Shown here in pieces: positions 35,490 through 44,072 of a stretch of 64,000 nucleotides of DNA. Positions within the stretch are counted from its first letter, which is position 1. Each line of letters opens with the position of its first letter. A program made the position numbers and the translations under genes. The notes beneath the pieces were generated by a model, which had not been told where the DNA came from, searched no databases, and worked only from the letters and a program-made list of their open reading frames with translations. Source of the DNA: Burkholderia arboris (GTDB taxonomy: Bacteria > Pseudomonadota > Gammaproteobacteria > Burkholderiales > Burkholderiaceae); the NCBI RefSeq assembly GCF_902499125.1, contig NZ_CABVPX010000019.1, positions 1-64,000 of the forward strand, given 5' to 3'.

Positions 35490-36248
35490 ATGTTGATTCA
35501 CCACTACAACTCACAGACCGGCGAATACCTGAGCAGCAGCCAGCCCGACGCCGATCCGCGCAACGCCGAACGCTGGCTCGTTCCGTCATGGGCCACGTTC
35601 GACGAGCCGCCGGCGCGCACGCCGACGACCTGGCCGTTCTACCGCGACGGCGCGTGGGCGCTGCGGCCTGACTTCCGCGGCCGGATCTGCTACCGCACCG
35701 ACACCGGTGAAGCCGTCGAAATCGCGACCGCCGGCAAGACGCCCGACGAGCTCGGCCTGACGACCGAAGCGCAGCCGTCGCCTCGCCATGCGTGGATCAA
35801 CGGCGCGTGGGTCATCCCAGCCGCGCTGCTCGAGCGCGAGAAACGCGACGCCGCGATGGCCGAGTTCGAGCGCCGGCTGGACGCCGCGCGCAAGGCCAAC
35901 GCCGGCAAGGCCGATGCCTACGCGGCAGGCCTGCTCGACGACGAAGGCATCTACTACTTCAAAGCCTGGTCGGCCTACCAGATGGCGCTCGTTTCGGTCA
36001 TCCAGGCCGACACGTTCCCCGATGCGGTGACGTGGCCGGCAACGCCCTCGCCGTACGTACCGCCTCCGCAGCCCGAGCCGAAACCGGAGCCGACGCCGAA
36101 GCCGGAGCCGACGCCCGAGCCGACGCCCGAGCCGAAGCCCGAGCCGAAGCCCGAGCCGAAACCGGAGCCGACGCCGGAGCCGGAGCCGAAGCCCCAACCG
36201 GACGAGCCAAGCGCACCTGCAGCTCCGGTCGCGGACCCCGCGGCCTGA
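35490..36248 (+). CDS. Tail fibre assembly chaperone-like protein with Pro-Glu-Lys repeat tail
   Basis: A 252-residue protein next to the fibre gene (17-bp gap), the position of P2 G. Residues 1-190 have GEYLSSSQPDADPRN, TWPFYRDGAWALRP and a helix (about 110-180) with DAYAAGLLDDEGIYYFKAWSAYQMAL, as in the DUF4376-type assembly chaperones. Residues 195-237 are an extended PEPKPEPTPEP repeat that would span a rigid rod. Chaperones of this family usually lack such a tail. It should trimerise the fibre H. Confidence 0.72.
   Translation: MLIHHYNSQTGEYLSSSQPDADPRNAERWLVPSWATFDEPPARTPTTWPFYRDGAWALRPDFRGRICYRTDTGEAVEIATAGKTPDELGLTTEAQPSPRHAWINGAWVIPAALLEREKRDAAMAEFERRLDAARKANAGKADAYAAGLLDDEGIYYFKAWSAYQMALVSVIQADTFPDAVTWPATPSPYVPPPQPEPKPEPTPKPEPTPEPTPEPKPEPKPEPKPEPTPEPEPKPQPDEPSAPAAPVADPAA
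36072..36200 (+). repeat. Pro-Glu-Lys/Thr-Pro repeat coding region
   Basis: About 130 bases of tandem units of CCGAAG, CCGGAG, CCGACG and CCCGAG, coding PEP followed by KPEP or TPEP, repeated in residues 195-237 of the fibre chaperone. The DNA repeat could vary in length by slippage. Confidence 0.8.
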
Positions 36249-36303
36249 TCCGCACGGGATTCCTCCCGTTCTCTTTCATCTGCACACACAGGAGCCACAC
36301 ACC

Positions 36304-37476
36304 ATGCCGCAGGATTATCACCACGGCGTACGCGTCATCGAAATCAACGAGGGCTCGCGCCCGATCCGCACCGTGTCGACGGCTGTCGTCGGCATCGTCT
36401 GCACGGCGTCCGACGCCGACGCCACCGCATTCCCGCTCGACACGCCGGTTCTTCTGACCAACGTCGTTGCCGCACTCGGCAAGGCCGGCACCAAAGGCAC
36501 GCTGCGCCGCACCCTCGACGCGATCGGCCGGCAGACCAAGCCCGTCACGATCGTCGTGCGCGTCGCCGAAGGCAAGGACGCCGCGGAAACGACGACCAAC
36601 GTGATCGGCGCCGTCACCGCCGACGGCAAGTACACCGGGATGAAGGCGCTGCTCGGCGCGCAGGCGCGCTTCGGCGTGAAGCCGCGCATCCTCGCGACGC
36701 CGGGCCTCGACACGCAACCCGTCGCCGCCGCACTGGCGTCGATCGCGCAATCGCTGCGCGCGTTCGCGTATGTCTCGGCCAACGGCGCCAAGACGAAGGA
36801 GGAAGCCGTCTCCTATCGCAAGCAGTTCAGCCAGCGCGAGCTGATGGTGGTCTGGCCGGACTTCCTCGCGTGGGACGACGCGACCAACAAGACCGTCGTC
36901 GTGCCGGCCACCGCGTATGCGGCCGGCCTGCGCGCGAAGATCGACAACGACACGGGCTGGCACAAGACGCTGTCGAACGTCGGCGTGAACGGCGTCACCG
37001 GCATCAGCGCCGACGTGTCGTGGGACCTGCAGGATCCGGCGACGGACGCGGGCTTCCTGAACGAGCAGGACGTGACGACGCTCGTGAACCGCAACGGCTT
37101 CCGCTTCTGGGGTTCGCGCACGTGCTCGGACGATCCGCTGTTCGCGTTCGAGAACTACACGCGCACCGCGCAGGTCATCGCCGATTCGATCGCCGAAGCG
37201 CAGATGGCCATCATCGACGGCCCGCTCAACCCGTCGCTGCCGCGCGACATCATCGAAACGATCAACGCCAAGTTCCGCGAATGGATCTCGCAGGGCTACC
37301 TGATCGGCGGCTCGGCCTGGTACGACCCGGAGCCGAACACGACGGACGTGCTGAAGTCCGGCAAGGCGTATCTCGACTACGAATACACGCCGGTTCCGCC
37401 GCTCGAAAACCTGATGCTGCGCCAGCGCATCACCGACCGTTATCTCGCCGATTTCGCCGCGCGCGTGAGCGCGTAA
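36304..37476 (+). CDS. FI: P2 gpFI-like contractile tail sheath
   Basis: A 390-residue sheath subunit; P2 FI is 396. The N-terminus QDYHHGVRVIEINEGSRPIRT and the C-terminal PVPPLENLMLRQRITDRYLADF are typical of P2/R-pyocin sheaths. The central domain (about 90-280) has GAVTADGKYTGMKALLGAQ. It is the first gene of the FI-FII-E-T-U-D block after a 55-bp gap, a probable late promoter position. Contraction of this protein drives the tube through the target envelope. Confidence 0.96.
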   Translation: MPQDYHHGVRVIEINEGSRPIRTVSTAVVGIVCTASDADATAFPLDTPVLLTNVVAALGKAGTKGTLRRTLDAIGRQTKPVTIVVRVAEGKDAAETTTNVIGAVTADGKYTGMKALLGAQARFGVKPRILATPGLDTQPVAAALASIAQSLRAFAYVSANGAKTKEEAVSYRKQFSQRELMVVWPDFLAWDDATNKTVVVPATAYAAGLRAKIDNDTGWHKTLSNVGVNGVTGISADVSWDLQDPATDAGFLNEQDVTTLVNRNGFRFWGSRTCSDDPLFAFENYTRTAQVIADSIAEAQMAIIDGPLNPSLPRDIIETINAKFREWISQGYLIGGSAWYDPEPNTTDVLKSGKAYLDYEYTPVPPLENLMLRQRITDRYLADFAARVSA

Positions 37477-37504
37477 CGACCGGCCTCACCAGGAGTCAAA
37501 CACG

Positions 37505-38014
37505 ATGGGTATGCCTCGCAAACTCAAGGGATTCAACCTGTTCCAGAACGGCGAGAACTTCGTCGGCCAGGTTGTCGAAGTCACGCTGCCGAAGCTCACG
37601 CGCAAGATGGAGGACTACCAGGGCGGCGGCATGAGCGGTCCGATCAAGATCGACTTCGGGCAGGAAGGGATCCAGCTCGAATGGACCTGCGGCGGCTTCA
37701 TGCGCTCCGTGCTCGGTCAATACGCGATCACGAAGCACGACGGCGTGCTGCTGCGCTTCGCCGGCGGCTATCAATCCGAGGATTCGACCCATGTCGACGC
37801 GATCGAGATCGTGATCCGCGGCCGCCATAGCGAAATCGACCCGGGCACCGCGAAGTCGAAGGAAGACACCGCGTTCAAGGTCACGACGGTCGCCAGCTAT
37901 TACAAGCTGTCCGTGAACGGCCAGGACGTGATCGAGATCGACTTCGTCAACATGATCGAGAAGGTCAACGGCAACGACCTGTTCGCGGCGCTGCGCAACG
38001 CGATCGGGCTGTAA
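37505..38014 (+). CDS. FII: P2 gpFII-like tail tube protein
   Basis: A 169-residue tube subunit, the same size as P2 FII (172). MPRKLKGFNLFQNGENFVGQ at the start and DGVLLRFAGGYQ, then VDAIEIVIRGRH, are family features. It follows the sheath gene by 28 bp with AGGAG. The hexameric tube is the rigid inner rod of the tailocin. Confidence 0.95.
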   Translation: MGMPRKLKGFNLFQNGENFVGQVVEVTLPKLTRKMEDYQGGGMSGPIKIDFGQEGIQLEWTCGGFMRSVLGQYAITKHDGVLLRFAGGYQSEDSTHVDAIEIVIRGRHSEIDPGTAKSKEDTAFKVTTVASYYKLSVNGQDVIEIDFVNMIEKVNGNDLFAALRNAIGL

Positions 38015-38087
38015 TCCGCCGCCCGGCCGGTTACGCCGGCCGGGCCGGCCCGCGCCCTCCCCCCGACAGATCACACACAGGACCACC

Positions 38088-38468
38088 ATGAATCCGATGC
38101 AACCCGACGCCGCCGCGAACGACCTGCAGGCCGATGCGCCCGCCGTGGCCGCCACCGCGACGCCCGAACAGGACGATCCGGCCACCCACACGCTCGATAC
38201 GCCGCTCGTGCGCGGCAACCAGACGATCACGTCGATCTCGCTGCGCAAGCCGAAATCGGGCGAACTGCGCGGCGTGTCGCTGTCCGACCTCGTCAGCCTC
38301 GACGTGGCTGCACTGTCGAAGGTGCTGCCGCGCATCAGCTCGCCGATGCTGACCGAAGCCGACGTCGCCAACATCGACCCGGCAGACCTCGTGCAACTGG
38401 GAGGCATCTTCGCCGGTTTTTTGATGCCGAAGGCCGTGAAATCCCGACTGGCCTCCCAGACCGCATAG
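38088..38468 (+). CDS. E: P2 gpE-like tail assembly chaperone (zero-frame product)
   Basis: A 126-residue acidic protein with the conserved segment SISLRKPKSGELRGVSLSD (about 46-64). It carries ADVANIDPADLVQLGGIFAGFLMPK near the end. In P2, E and the -1 frameshift product E+E' help assemble the tail around the tape measure. The slippery heptamer T-TTT-TTG lies at 38417-38423, in the codons GGT TTT TTG. The zero-frame reading ends at TAG 38466-38468. Confidence 0.9.
   Translation: MNPMQPDAAANDLQADAPAVAATATPEQDDPATHTLDTPLVRGNQTITSISLRKPKSGELRGVSLSDLVSLDVAALSKVLPRISSPMLTEADVANIDPADLVQLGGIFAGFLMPKAVKSRLASQTA
38417..38423 (+). promoter_or_regulatory. Programmed -1 frameshift site (T6G) between E and E'
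   Basis: TTTTTTG is in the X-XXY-YYZ register of the E frame. After a -1 slip, reading continues without a stop from GAT at 38423 into MADIATVFGW at 38477 and ends at 38590. This is the same heptamer and arrangement as in P2 gene E. Confidence 0.85.
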
Positions 38469-38476
38469 AAGACCCG

Positions 38477-38590
38477 ATGGCGGACATCGCGACGGTGTTC
38501 GGCTGGACACCGCCCGTGATGGACGCCTTCAGCCTGGCCGAGCTGATGGACTGGCGCGAGCGCGCGCGAGTGCGTGCCGGCGCCCAATGA
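38477..38590 (+). CDS. E': GpE' tail protein, -1 frame extension of E
   Basis: A 37-codon segment from the ATG at 38477: MADIATVFGWTPPVMDAF, then ELMDWRERAR, the GpE-family tail motif. It is probably made mainly as the C-terminal part of a -1 frameshift fusion with E (about 166 residues in all) and not only from its own ATG. It is placed just before the tape-measure gene, as in P2. Confidence 0.88.
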   Translation: MADIATVFGWTPPVMDAFSLAELMDWRERARVRAGAQ

Positions 38591-38605
38591 GCGAAACGAT
38601 CGACG

Positions 38606-41179
38606 ATGGACAACACCACGAAACTGCGCGTCATGTTCGACATGGTCGACAACATGACGAAGCCCCTGCAAATGATGCTGACCGGCAACCGGGGGCTGGC
38701 CGATTCGCTGCGGGCCACCCGCCGCGAGCTGGACGACATGGCGAAGACGCAGAAGCGCATCAGCGAGTTTCGCGACCTGCGCAGCGGTGTGGCGCGAACG
38801 GCGACCGACCTCAAGGCGGCGAAGATGCGCGCCGGGGAGCTGCGCGTGTCGCTGCGCGAGTTCGGTCCACCGTCGCGCCAGATGATCGACGACTTCGCCA
38901 GGGTACAACGCACCGCCACGGATCTGACGGCCACGCAAGGCAGGCAGGTCTCGCGCATCCGCGAACTGCGCACCCAGCTCGTCGGCGCGGGCATCGACAC
39001 GCGCCATCTCGACCAGCACGAATTCGCGCTGGCCACGAACAGCGCGCGACGCAGGTCGAAGATGACGGCCGACACGGACGCGTTCGACGACGCGCGCCGC
39101 AAGCGCGCCGAAGCCAGGCGCGCGAAGATCGACGCGCTGAGCGGCATCGGCGAGAAGTGGGCGAAGCGCGGCGAGTCGGTCAAAAGCGTCGGCAAGAACA
39201 TGCTCGGCATGCTGTCCGATCCGCTCGACGCCGCGAAGCAGGCCGAAAGCGAAACGCTGCGCATGCGTGCGCAAGGCGCATCGGCCGACGCCGTGAAGTT
39301 CGCGCGCGCGCAGCAGGCCCGGGGGCAGTCGACCGTCGACAACCTGGCGCTGATGCGCGAATCGCTGACCGCGCTCGGCGGCGACGAACAGCATGCGCGG
39401 GTCGCGCTGCCGCTCATGTCCTCGATGAAATTTGCGAACGAGGCGCTGTACGGCAAGGACGACGCGAAAGCGAACGTCGACAAGTTCATGAGCATGCTGA
39501 AGGTGATCGACCTGCGCGGCGGCACGAAGAGCGAAGCGGCGTTCGGCGCCGAAGCGAACATCGTGCAGAAGATGCAGACGGCGACCGGCGGCAAGGTCAG
39601 CGGCGACGAGTGGAACAACTTCGCCGAATCGGGCGGTAACGCGGCGAAGAAGTTGCGCACGGACGCGTTCTATTACCAGATGCAGCCGCTCATCGAGAAG
39701 CTTGGCGGCAAGTCGGCCGGCGCAGGCCTGGCCGCGCTGTCCGGCAGCGCGCTCGAGGGCAAGGCGACCGCGCTCGCCGCGCAACGGCTGGCGGCACTCG
39801 GCCTGGTCGATCCGAAAGGGCTCACGCACCGGAAGAACGGTGCGATCGGCGGGCTCAAGCCGGGCGCGCTGGCAGGCAGCGACATGCTGCAGGCGTCCCC
39901 GTTCGAGTGGCTCGAAAAGGTGCTGCTGCCGAAGCTGGCCGCCAAGGGGATCACGCGCCCCGACAAGGTAAAGGCCGAGCTGGCGAAACTGTTTCCCGAC
40001 AAGGCCGCGGGTAACCTGCTCACGACGATGTACGACCAGCGCGAGCAGATCCACGACACCGAGCGGCAAAGCGCCGCCGCCGACGGCATCACCGGAATGC
40101 GGGCGAAGGCCGCGGATTCGACCGCGGGCCGCGAGCTCGCCGTGCTCGCGCAGTTGCGCGACCTGAAGCTCGAGATCGGCGAGAAGATCACGCCGATGTA
40201 CAACGCGGCGCTGGACGTCACGGCCACTGTGCTCGGGAAGATCGTGAAGTTCGTGCGCGAACACGGCACGGCCACCCGCATCCTCGTCACGGCCTTCGCA
40301 GGGCTGAGCGGCGTCCTCACCGTTGCCGGCACGCTGGCAAGCGTCTTCGGCAACGTGCTCGGGTCGGTGAACGTGCTCCGCTTCGCGACGTCGATGGTCG
40401 GCGCGCTCAGGCTCGTCGGGCAGGCATTCATGCTGCTCGGCCGGCTGGCGATGGCGAACCCGCTGCTGGCCGTGATCACGCTGATCGCCATGGCCGCCCT
40501 CTACGTCTGGCAGAACTGGGACACGCTCGGCCCGAAGTTCCTCGCGCTGTGGGAAACCATCAAGGACGCGTTCGGCGCGGCCAGCAACTGGATCACCGCA
40601 AAATGGGACGCCACCGTCGAGTGGGTGAAGACCGCGCTCGGCGGCATCGGCGACTGGTTCGGCGACCTCGGCACGCGCTTCCAGGAAATCGGCGCCAGCC
40701 TGGTGTCGGGGCTCGTCGATGGCATCAAGAGCCGCTTCGCCGCGCTGAAGGAGACGGTCGGCGGCCTGGGCAGTTCGATGCTCGGCTGGGTCAAGGAAAA
40801 ACTCGGCATGCAGGCTTCGACCACGCCCGACGACGGCACGGCAGGCGCAGCCGCCGGCGCCCCGTCGCTCATGACCCGCACCGCCGCCGCGCTCACGACC
40901 ACCGCCGCGCTGGTCGGCCCGCCCGCGTTCGCCGCGAGCCCGGCGATCGCCGCTGCCGCCCCGCTCGCGCGCTACAGCGTGTCGCTCGACTACCGCCCGC
41001 CGCTCACGACGCCGGCCGCCGCTGCCAGCAGCGCCGCCCCCGCGGCCGGCCCCGTCACCATCAACATCGCGCCGCCGCCGGGCGCCGATGCGGCCGAGAT
41101 CGCGCGCATGGTGCGCGCCGAGCTCGAACGCGCCGAACGCGCGAAGGCGTCGCGCGCCGGCTCGCGCCTGTCCGATTGA
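38606..41179 (+). CDS. T: P2 gpT-like tape measure protein
   Basis: An 857-residue tape measure; P2 T is 815. Long Lys/Arg/Ala-rich helices fill the first 400 residues (for example RATRRELDDMAKTQKRISEF). The membrane-active part (about 550-640) has hydrophobic segments such as TLASVFGNVLGSVNVLRFATS and LLAVITLIAMAALYVWQ. The C-terminal 100 residues are Ala/Pro-rich with basic helices. It sets the tail length; at about 0.15 nm per residue it gives a tube in the range of P2. Confidence 0.94.
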   Translation: MDNTTKLRVMFDMVDNMTKPLQMMLTGNRGLADSLRATRRELDDMAKTQKRISEFRDLRSGVARTATDLKAAKMRAGELRVSLREFGPPSRQMIDDFARVQRTATDLTATQGRQVSRIRELRTQLVGAGIDTRHLDQHEFALATNSARRRSKMTADTDAFDDARRKRAEARRAKIDALSGIGEKWAKRGESVKSVGKNMLGMLSDPLDAAKQAESETLRMRAQGASADAVKFARAQQARGQSTVDNLALMRESLTALGGDEQHARVALPLMSSMKFANEALYGKDDAKANVDKFMSMLKVIDLRGGTKSEAAFGAEANIVQKMQTATGGKVSGDEWNNFAESGGNAAKKLRTDAFYYQMQPLIEKLGGKSAGAGLAALSGSALEGKATALAAQRLAALGLVDPKGLTHRKNGAIGGLKPGALAGSDMLQASPFEWLEKVLLPKLAAKGITRPDKVKAELAKLFPDKAAGNLLTTMYDQREQIHDTERQSAAADGITGMRAKAADSTAGRELAVLAQLRDLKLEIGEKITPMYNAALDVTATVLGKIVKFVREHGTATRILVTAFAGLSGVLTVAGTLASVFGNVLGSVNVLRFATSMVGALRLVGQAFMLLGRLAMANPLLAVITLIAMAALYVWQNWDTLGPKFLALWETIKDAFGAASNWITAKWDATVEWVKTALGGIGDWFGDLGTRFQEIGASLVSGLVDGIKSRFAALKETVGGLGSSMLGWVKEKLGMQASTTPDDGTAGAAAGAPSLMTRTAAALTTTAALVGPPAFAASPAIAAAAPLARYSVSLDYRPPLTTPAAAASSAAPAAGPVTINIAPPPGADAAEIARMVRAELERAERAKASRAGSRLSD

Positions 41180-41203
41180 TCGTTCGTTGAAGGAAACCCG
41201 CCC

Positions 41204-41635
41204 ATGATGATGTCGCTCGACCAGTTCGTTTTCAGCCTGGCGACCACGCCTTACCAGGAGCTTCAGCGCCAGCGCAACTGGAAGCACCGCACCAGCTCGC
41301 GCATCGGCGTGCGCGACGCGAGCCAGTTCACCGGCGCCGGCGACGACACGATCACGCTCACCGGCATCGTCGCGCCCGACAACGGCATCGGCGAGATCGC
41401 GTCGATCGACGCGCTCGCCCGCATGGGCGACGCCGGCGACGCGTACGTGCTCGTCGACGGCAACGGCAACGTGTACGGCGCATACGTCATCGACAGCCTC
41501 AACGAAACGGCCACGTATCACACGAAGGAAGGCATTCCGCGCAAGATCGCGTTCACGCTGACGCTGAAGCGCGTCGACGACGGCGTGCTCGCCGAAGCGC
41601 AACAGGACGACGAAAGCGGAGCAGCCGAGCAATGA
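41204..41635 (+). CDS. U: P2 gpU-like tail protein
   Basis: A 143-residue protein following T, with MSLDQFVFSLATTPYQELQRQRNWKH and the VLVDGNGNVYGAYVIDSLNET region typical of P2 U. It probably acts at the tail base between tube and hub. P2 U is about 159 residues. Its end overlaps the start of D by four bases. Confidence 0.92.
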   Translation: MMMSLDQFVFSLATTPYQELQRQRNWKHRTSSRIGVRDASQFTGAGDDTITLTGIVAPDNGIGEIASIDALARMGDAGDAYVLVDGNGNVYGAYVIDSLNETATYHTKEGIPRKIAFTLTLKRVDDGVLAEAQQDDESGAAEQ

Positions 41636-42702
41636 GCACGCAGGAACGCAAGCCGGGCGACGCGCAGGCCCGCGCGGGCCGCGTGCAGCCGCAGGCCGAC
41701 TATCGCATCACGCTCGACGGCCGCGACCTGTCGCGCCTGATCGCGCCCAACCTCATCAGCCTGTCGCTGTCGGAATCGCGCGCGGACGAGGCCGACATGC
41801 TCGACCTGGTGCTCGACGATGCACAGGGCACGTTCGCGATTCCGAAGCGCGGCGCCAGCATCAAGCTGTCGATCGGATGGGTCGGCGAACCGCTCGTCGA
41901 CAAGGGCGCGTTCACGGTCGACGAAGTCGAGCACAGCGGCGCACCAGACGTCATCACGATCCGCGCACGCTCGGCATCGATGACGAACGACATGCACGAA
42001 CGCCGCGAAAAAAGCTGGCACCGGCAGACGATCGGCGCAATCGTGCGAACCATCGCCGCACGCTATGGGCTCACGGCCGCCGTCGACGCGACCCTCGCCG
42101 CGACGCGGATCGACCATGTGGACCAGACGCAGGAGTCCGACATGTCGTTCCTGACGCGCCTCGCCAGGCGTTACGACGCGGTGATGACGGTGAAGGACAA
42201 GCACCTGTTGTTCACGCCGATCGGCAGCGGCAAGACGGCCAGCGGCAAATCGCTCGACGTGCTGGCGATCACGCGCGCGAGCGGCGACCAGCATCGCTAT
42301 CACGTCGCGCAGCGCGACAGCTACACGTCGGTGCGCGCGCACTATCACTCGAACGGCAGCGCCAAGCGACTGTCGGTGGTCGTCGGCGATGCCAAAGGCA
42401 AGAACGCCAAGGTACTGCCCGAGGATTACGCGACCGAGGCCGAGGCCCGTGCGGCCGCGCAGGCCGACTATGCGCGCACGCAGCGCGGCCAGTCGACGCT
42501 GAGCTATACGCTCGCGCTCGGCCGGCCCGAACTGTTTCCCGAGATGCCCGTCACCGTGACGGGGTTCAAGCCGGACATCGACAACACACCGTGGCTGGTG
42601 AAGAAAGCGACGCATACGATCGGCGAAGGCGGGTTCACGACCGCGCTCGAACTCGAAGTGCGCGACGCGCCGAAGAAACAGTCCCGCTCCGGCAAGCGCT
42701 GA
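41632..42702 (+). CDS. D: P2 gpD-like late control / baseplate hub protein
   Basis: A 356-residue hub protein; P2 D is 387. RITLDGRDLSRLIAPNLISLSLSE (about 21-44), the RRYDAVMTVKDKHLLFTP segment (about 179-196) and a C-terminal LELEVRDAPKK end are typical. It is the central baseplate hub that joins spike V to the tube, and is the last gene of the tail unit. ATGA overlap with U. Confidence 0.94.
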   Translation: MSTQERKPGDAQARAGRVQPQADYRITLDGRDLSRLIAPNLISLSLSESRADEADMLDLVLDDAQGTFAIPKRGASIKLSIGWVGEPLVDKGAFTVDEVEHSGAPDVITIRARSASMTNDMHERREKSWHRQTIGAIVRTIAARYGLTAAVDATLAATRIDHVDQTQESDMSFLTRLARRYDAVMTVKDKHLLFTPIGSGKTASGKSLDVLAITRASGDQHRYHVAQRDSYTSVRAHYHSNGSAKRLSVVVGDAKGKNAKVLPEDYATEAEARAAAQADYARTQRGQSTLSYTLALGRPELFPEMPVTVTGFKPDIDNTPWLVKKATHTIGEGGFTTALELEVRDAPKKQSRSGKR

Positions 42703-42876
42703 CCGGCGGGCCGGCGGCGGAACGGCCGCCATGCGCGATCGCACGTCGTCGATCGCGGCGGCGCATTCGGGATTTCGGCGGGATGGGAGGCGAGGCAACG
42801 CGCGGGAGGCGCGGCTCGGATTCGCTGCGGCGGCCGGAGCGAATGCCGGCCTGCGAGGATCAGGGGTGGTCGCGGT

Positions 42877-43173
42877 TCAGCTCGATTGCTGACGCCCGCC
42901 GAGTGTCATGCGCACGTCGCGCGCGTCGCCGCATTGCTGCAAGGTGGCACGCGCATCGCGCAGATTGGCCATCGCCTGCAGCGCGGCCTCGAGCACCTGC
43001 CCGACCGACAGCATCGCGTTGTCGATCGCGGCGTGCGCGTCGGCCCGCTCGTCGTCGGTCAGGTCCGAACGATATCGCGGCGGGCCCATCGTCAATCCAC
43101 GCGCGTCCGCGCGATGGTCGGCATGCGCCGACGCGCCGATCGTCCCGTTGTCGTGCTTCCTGTTGGTGTCCAT
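42877..43173 (-). CDS. Unknown small protein downstream of a LexA-type box
   Basis: A 98-residue protein starting at 43173 (MDTNRKHDNGTIGAS); an upstream in-frame ATG at 43200 would add nine. It has a helix of DERADAHAAIDNAMLSVGQVLEAALQAMANLRDARATLQQ (about 43-82, shown here in pieces: DERADAHAAIDNA, MLSVGQVLEAAL, QAMANLRDARATL), which would make one long amphipathic helix, and no recognised domain. It is on the minus strand, downstream of the repressor gene, with a LexA-type box 108 bp before its start. A candidate antirepressor or SOS-induced regulator of the tailocin, on context alone. Confidence 0.6.
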   Translation of the reverse strand: MDTNRKHDNGTIGASAHADHRADARGLTMGPPRYRSDLTDDERADAHAAIDNAMLSVGQVLEAALQAMANLRDARATLQQCGDARDVRMTLGGRQQSS

Positions 43174-43490
43174 TTTTCCGGTCTCCGCAAACTCAGTCAT
43201 CAACCGGGGGCCGCCTGACACGACGACGCGCCTCGGAACGCCCCGCCGCCAGCTCACCGGCTTTCAGAATGCTAAACCAATACTGTATGGATATACAGTG
43301 TTTCGTCCGATTTTATCCGATGCCCTTGCGCGGTGCGCCGAGGGCGCCGCCGCGGCATCGAGAAACGGGGAGATGGATCGCCGCTGCCGTCGTACATGCA
43401 ACGGATTGAATCGGGTAGGGGCCGGCCGCGCGTGTCGCGCCGCGTGCATGCGTGCCTGATGGCGTTGCGGGGCGTCGCCACGCCGCCGCG
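43174..43490. other. Intergenic region between repressor and the small unknown gene
   Basis: No gene recognised. It holds the LexA-type box at 43281-43300. The surrounding 20 bases (TTTCAGAATGCTAAACC) are AT-rich for this genome and may hold a promoter for the small gene. Confidence 0.5.
43281..43300. promoter_or_regulatory. LexA/SOS-type box
   Basis: CTGT at 43283-43286, eight bases, ACAG at 43295-43298, flanked by TA and TG, in the palindrome TACTGTATGGATATACAGTG. This is the proteobacterial LexA consensus CTGT-N8-ACAG with the usual AT-rich centre. It is 108 bp before the minus-strand small gene. Confidence 0.75.
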
Positions 43491-43982
43491 TTACTTCTTC
43501 GGTTGCTTCGTCGCGCGTTCGGCCTTCAGCCGTTCGATTTCGGCCATCGCACGATCGACGTTTTCCGCCGTGCGCTGATCGAGCGCCGCGCGGCGCTTCT
43601 CCGGCACGCGCTTCGCACGCCGTGGCGCCGCGGCCTGCACCATCGCGCCCGTGCTGATGCAGCTCGCGAGGAACGCGTGCAGCGATGCCTTGCCGGCGTC
43701 GTTGAGCTGCCGGTACATCGCGAGCACGTCGGCTTCGTCCGCGTCACGGGTGCCCGCCTCCGTCGCCGCCTCGCCGGCAACGAGCCGCTCGCCGGTCAGC
43801 ACGTAACCGATATCGACGCCGATCGCGCGGACGGCCAGCAGATAGGTCGCGTCGGGAGCGCGCTCATCCGACTCGTACGCCGATTGCGAGCGTCTCGCGA
43901 CACCGCCCACGGTCGCAAACTCGTCCTGGCTGAGCCCGATCCGCAAGCGCTCGTCCCGCAAGCGACTCCCGATTTGTGTCAT
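43491..43982 (-). CDS. XRE/HTH repressor
   Basis: A 163-residue protein. Residues 7-60 form a Cro/C1-type helix-turn-helix: RLRDERLRIGLSQDEFATVGGVARRSQSAYE. The C-terminal half has a possible dimerisation region and a Lys-rich end (LKAERATKQPKK). No Ala-Gly autocleavage site or Ser/Lys protease of the LexA/CI type is apparent, so inactivation may need another protein. It faces a divergent promoter of the RHH gene at 44000, suggesting control of the element's early genes. Confidence 0.85.
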   Translation of the reverse strand: MTQIGSRLRDERLRIGLSQDEFATVGGVARRSQSAYESDERAPDATYLLAVRAIGVDIGYVLTGERLVAGEAATEAGTRDADEADVLAMYRQLNDAGKASLHAFLASCISTGAMVQAAAPRRAKRVPEKRRAALDQRTAENVDRAMAEIERLKAERATKQPKK

Positions 43983-43999
43983 AAATTACCCATTAACAA

Positions 44000-44028
44000 T
44001 TGACGCGCTGTTTTTTGCTCATTAGACT
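44000..44028 (+). promoter_or_regulatory. Early promoter of the RHH gene
   Basis: TTGACG (44000-44005), a 17-base spacer, then TAGACT (44023-44028), in an AT-rich gap between the divergent repressor and RHH gene. AACAATTG beside it could be part of an operator. Confidence 0.6.
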
Positions 44029-44072
44029 AGCCTCACCGTAACGCAAGACTAACTCCGCAAAGTATACCGACC

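Noticed and set aside
36072-36200. CRISPR or satellite array
   Set aside because: The repeats are short, in frame and code a Pro-Glu-Lys protein rod; no direct repeat-spacer structure exists. No CRISPR array was seen anywhere in the window.
37496-41632. Very long minus-strand open frame (1378 residues) opposite the tail genes
   Set aside because: It is antisense to FI, FII, E and T, has Arg/Ala/Leu-rich random composition and no ribosome site. The genome's high third-position GC removes stop codons from the opposite strand.
43333-43578. Plus-strand ORF between the LexA box and repressor
   Set aside because: Mostly antisense to the repressor gene with Arg-rich random composition and no ribosome site.
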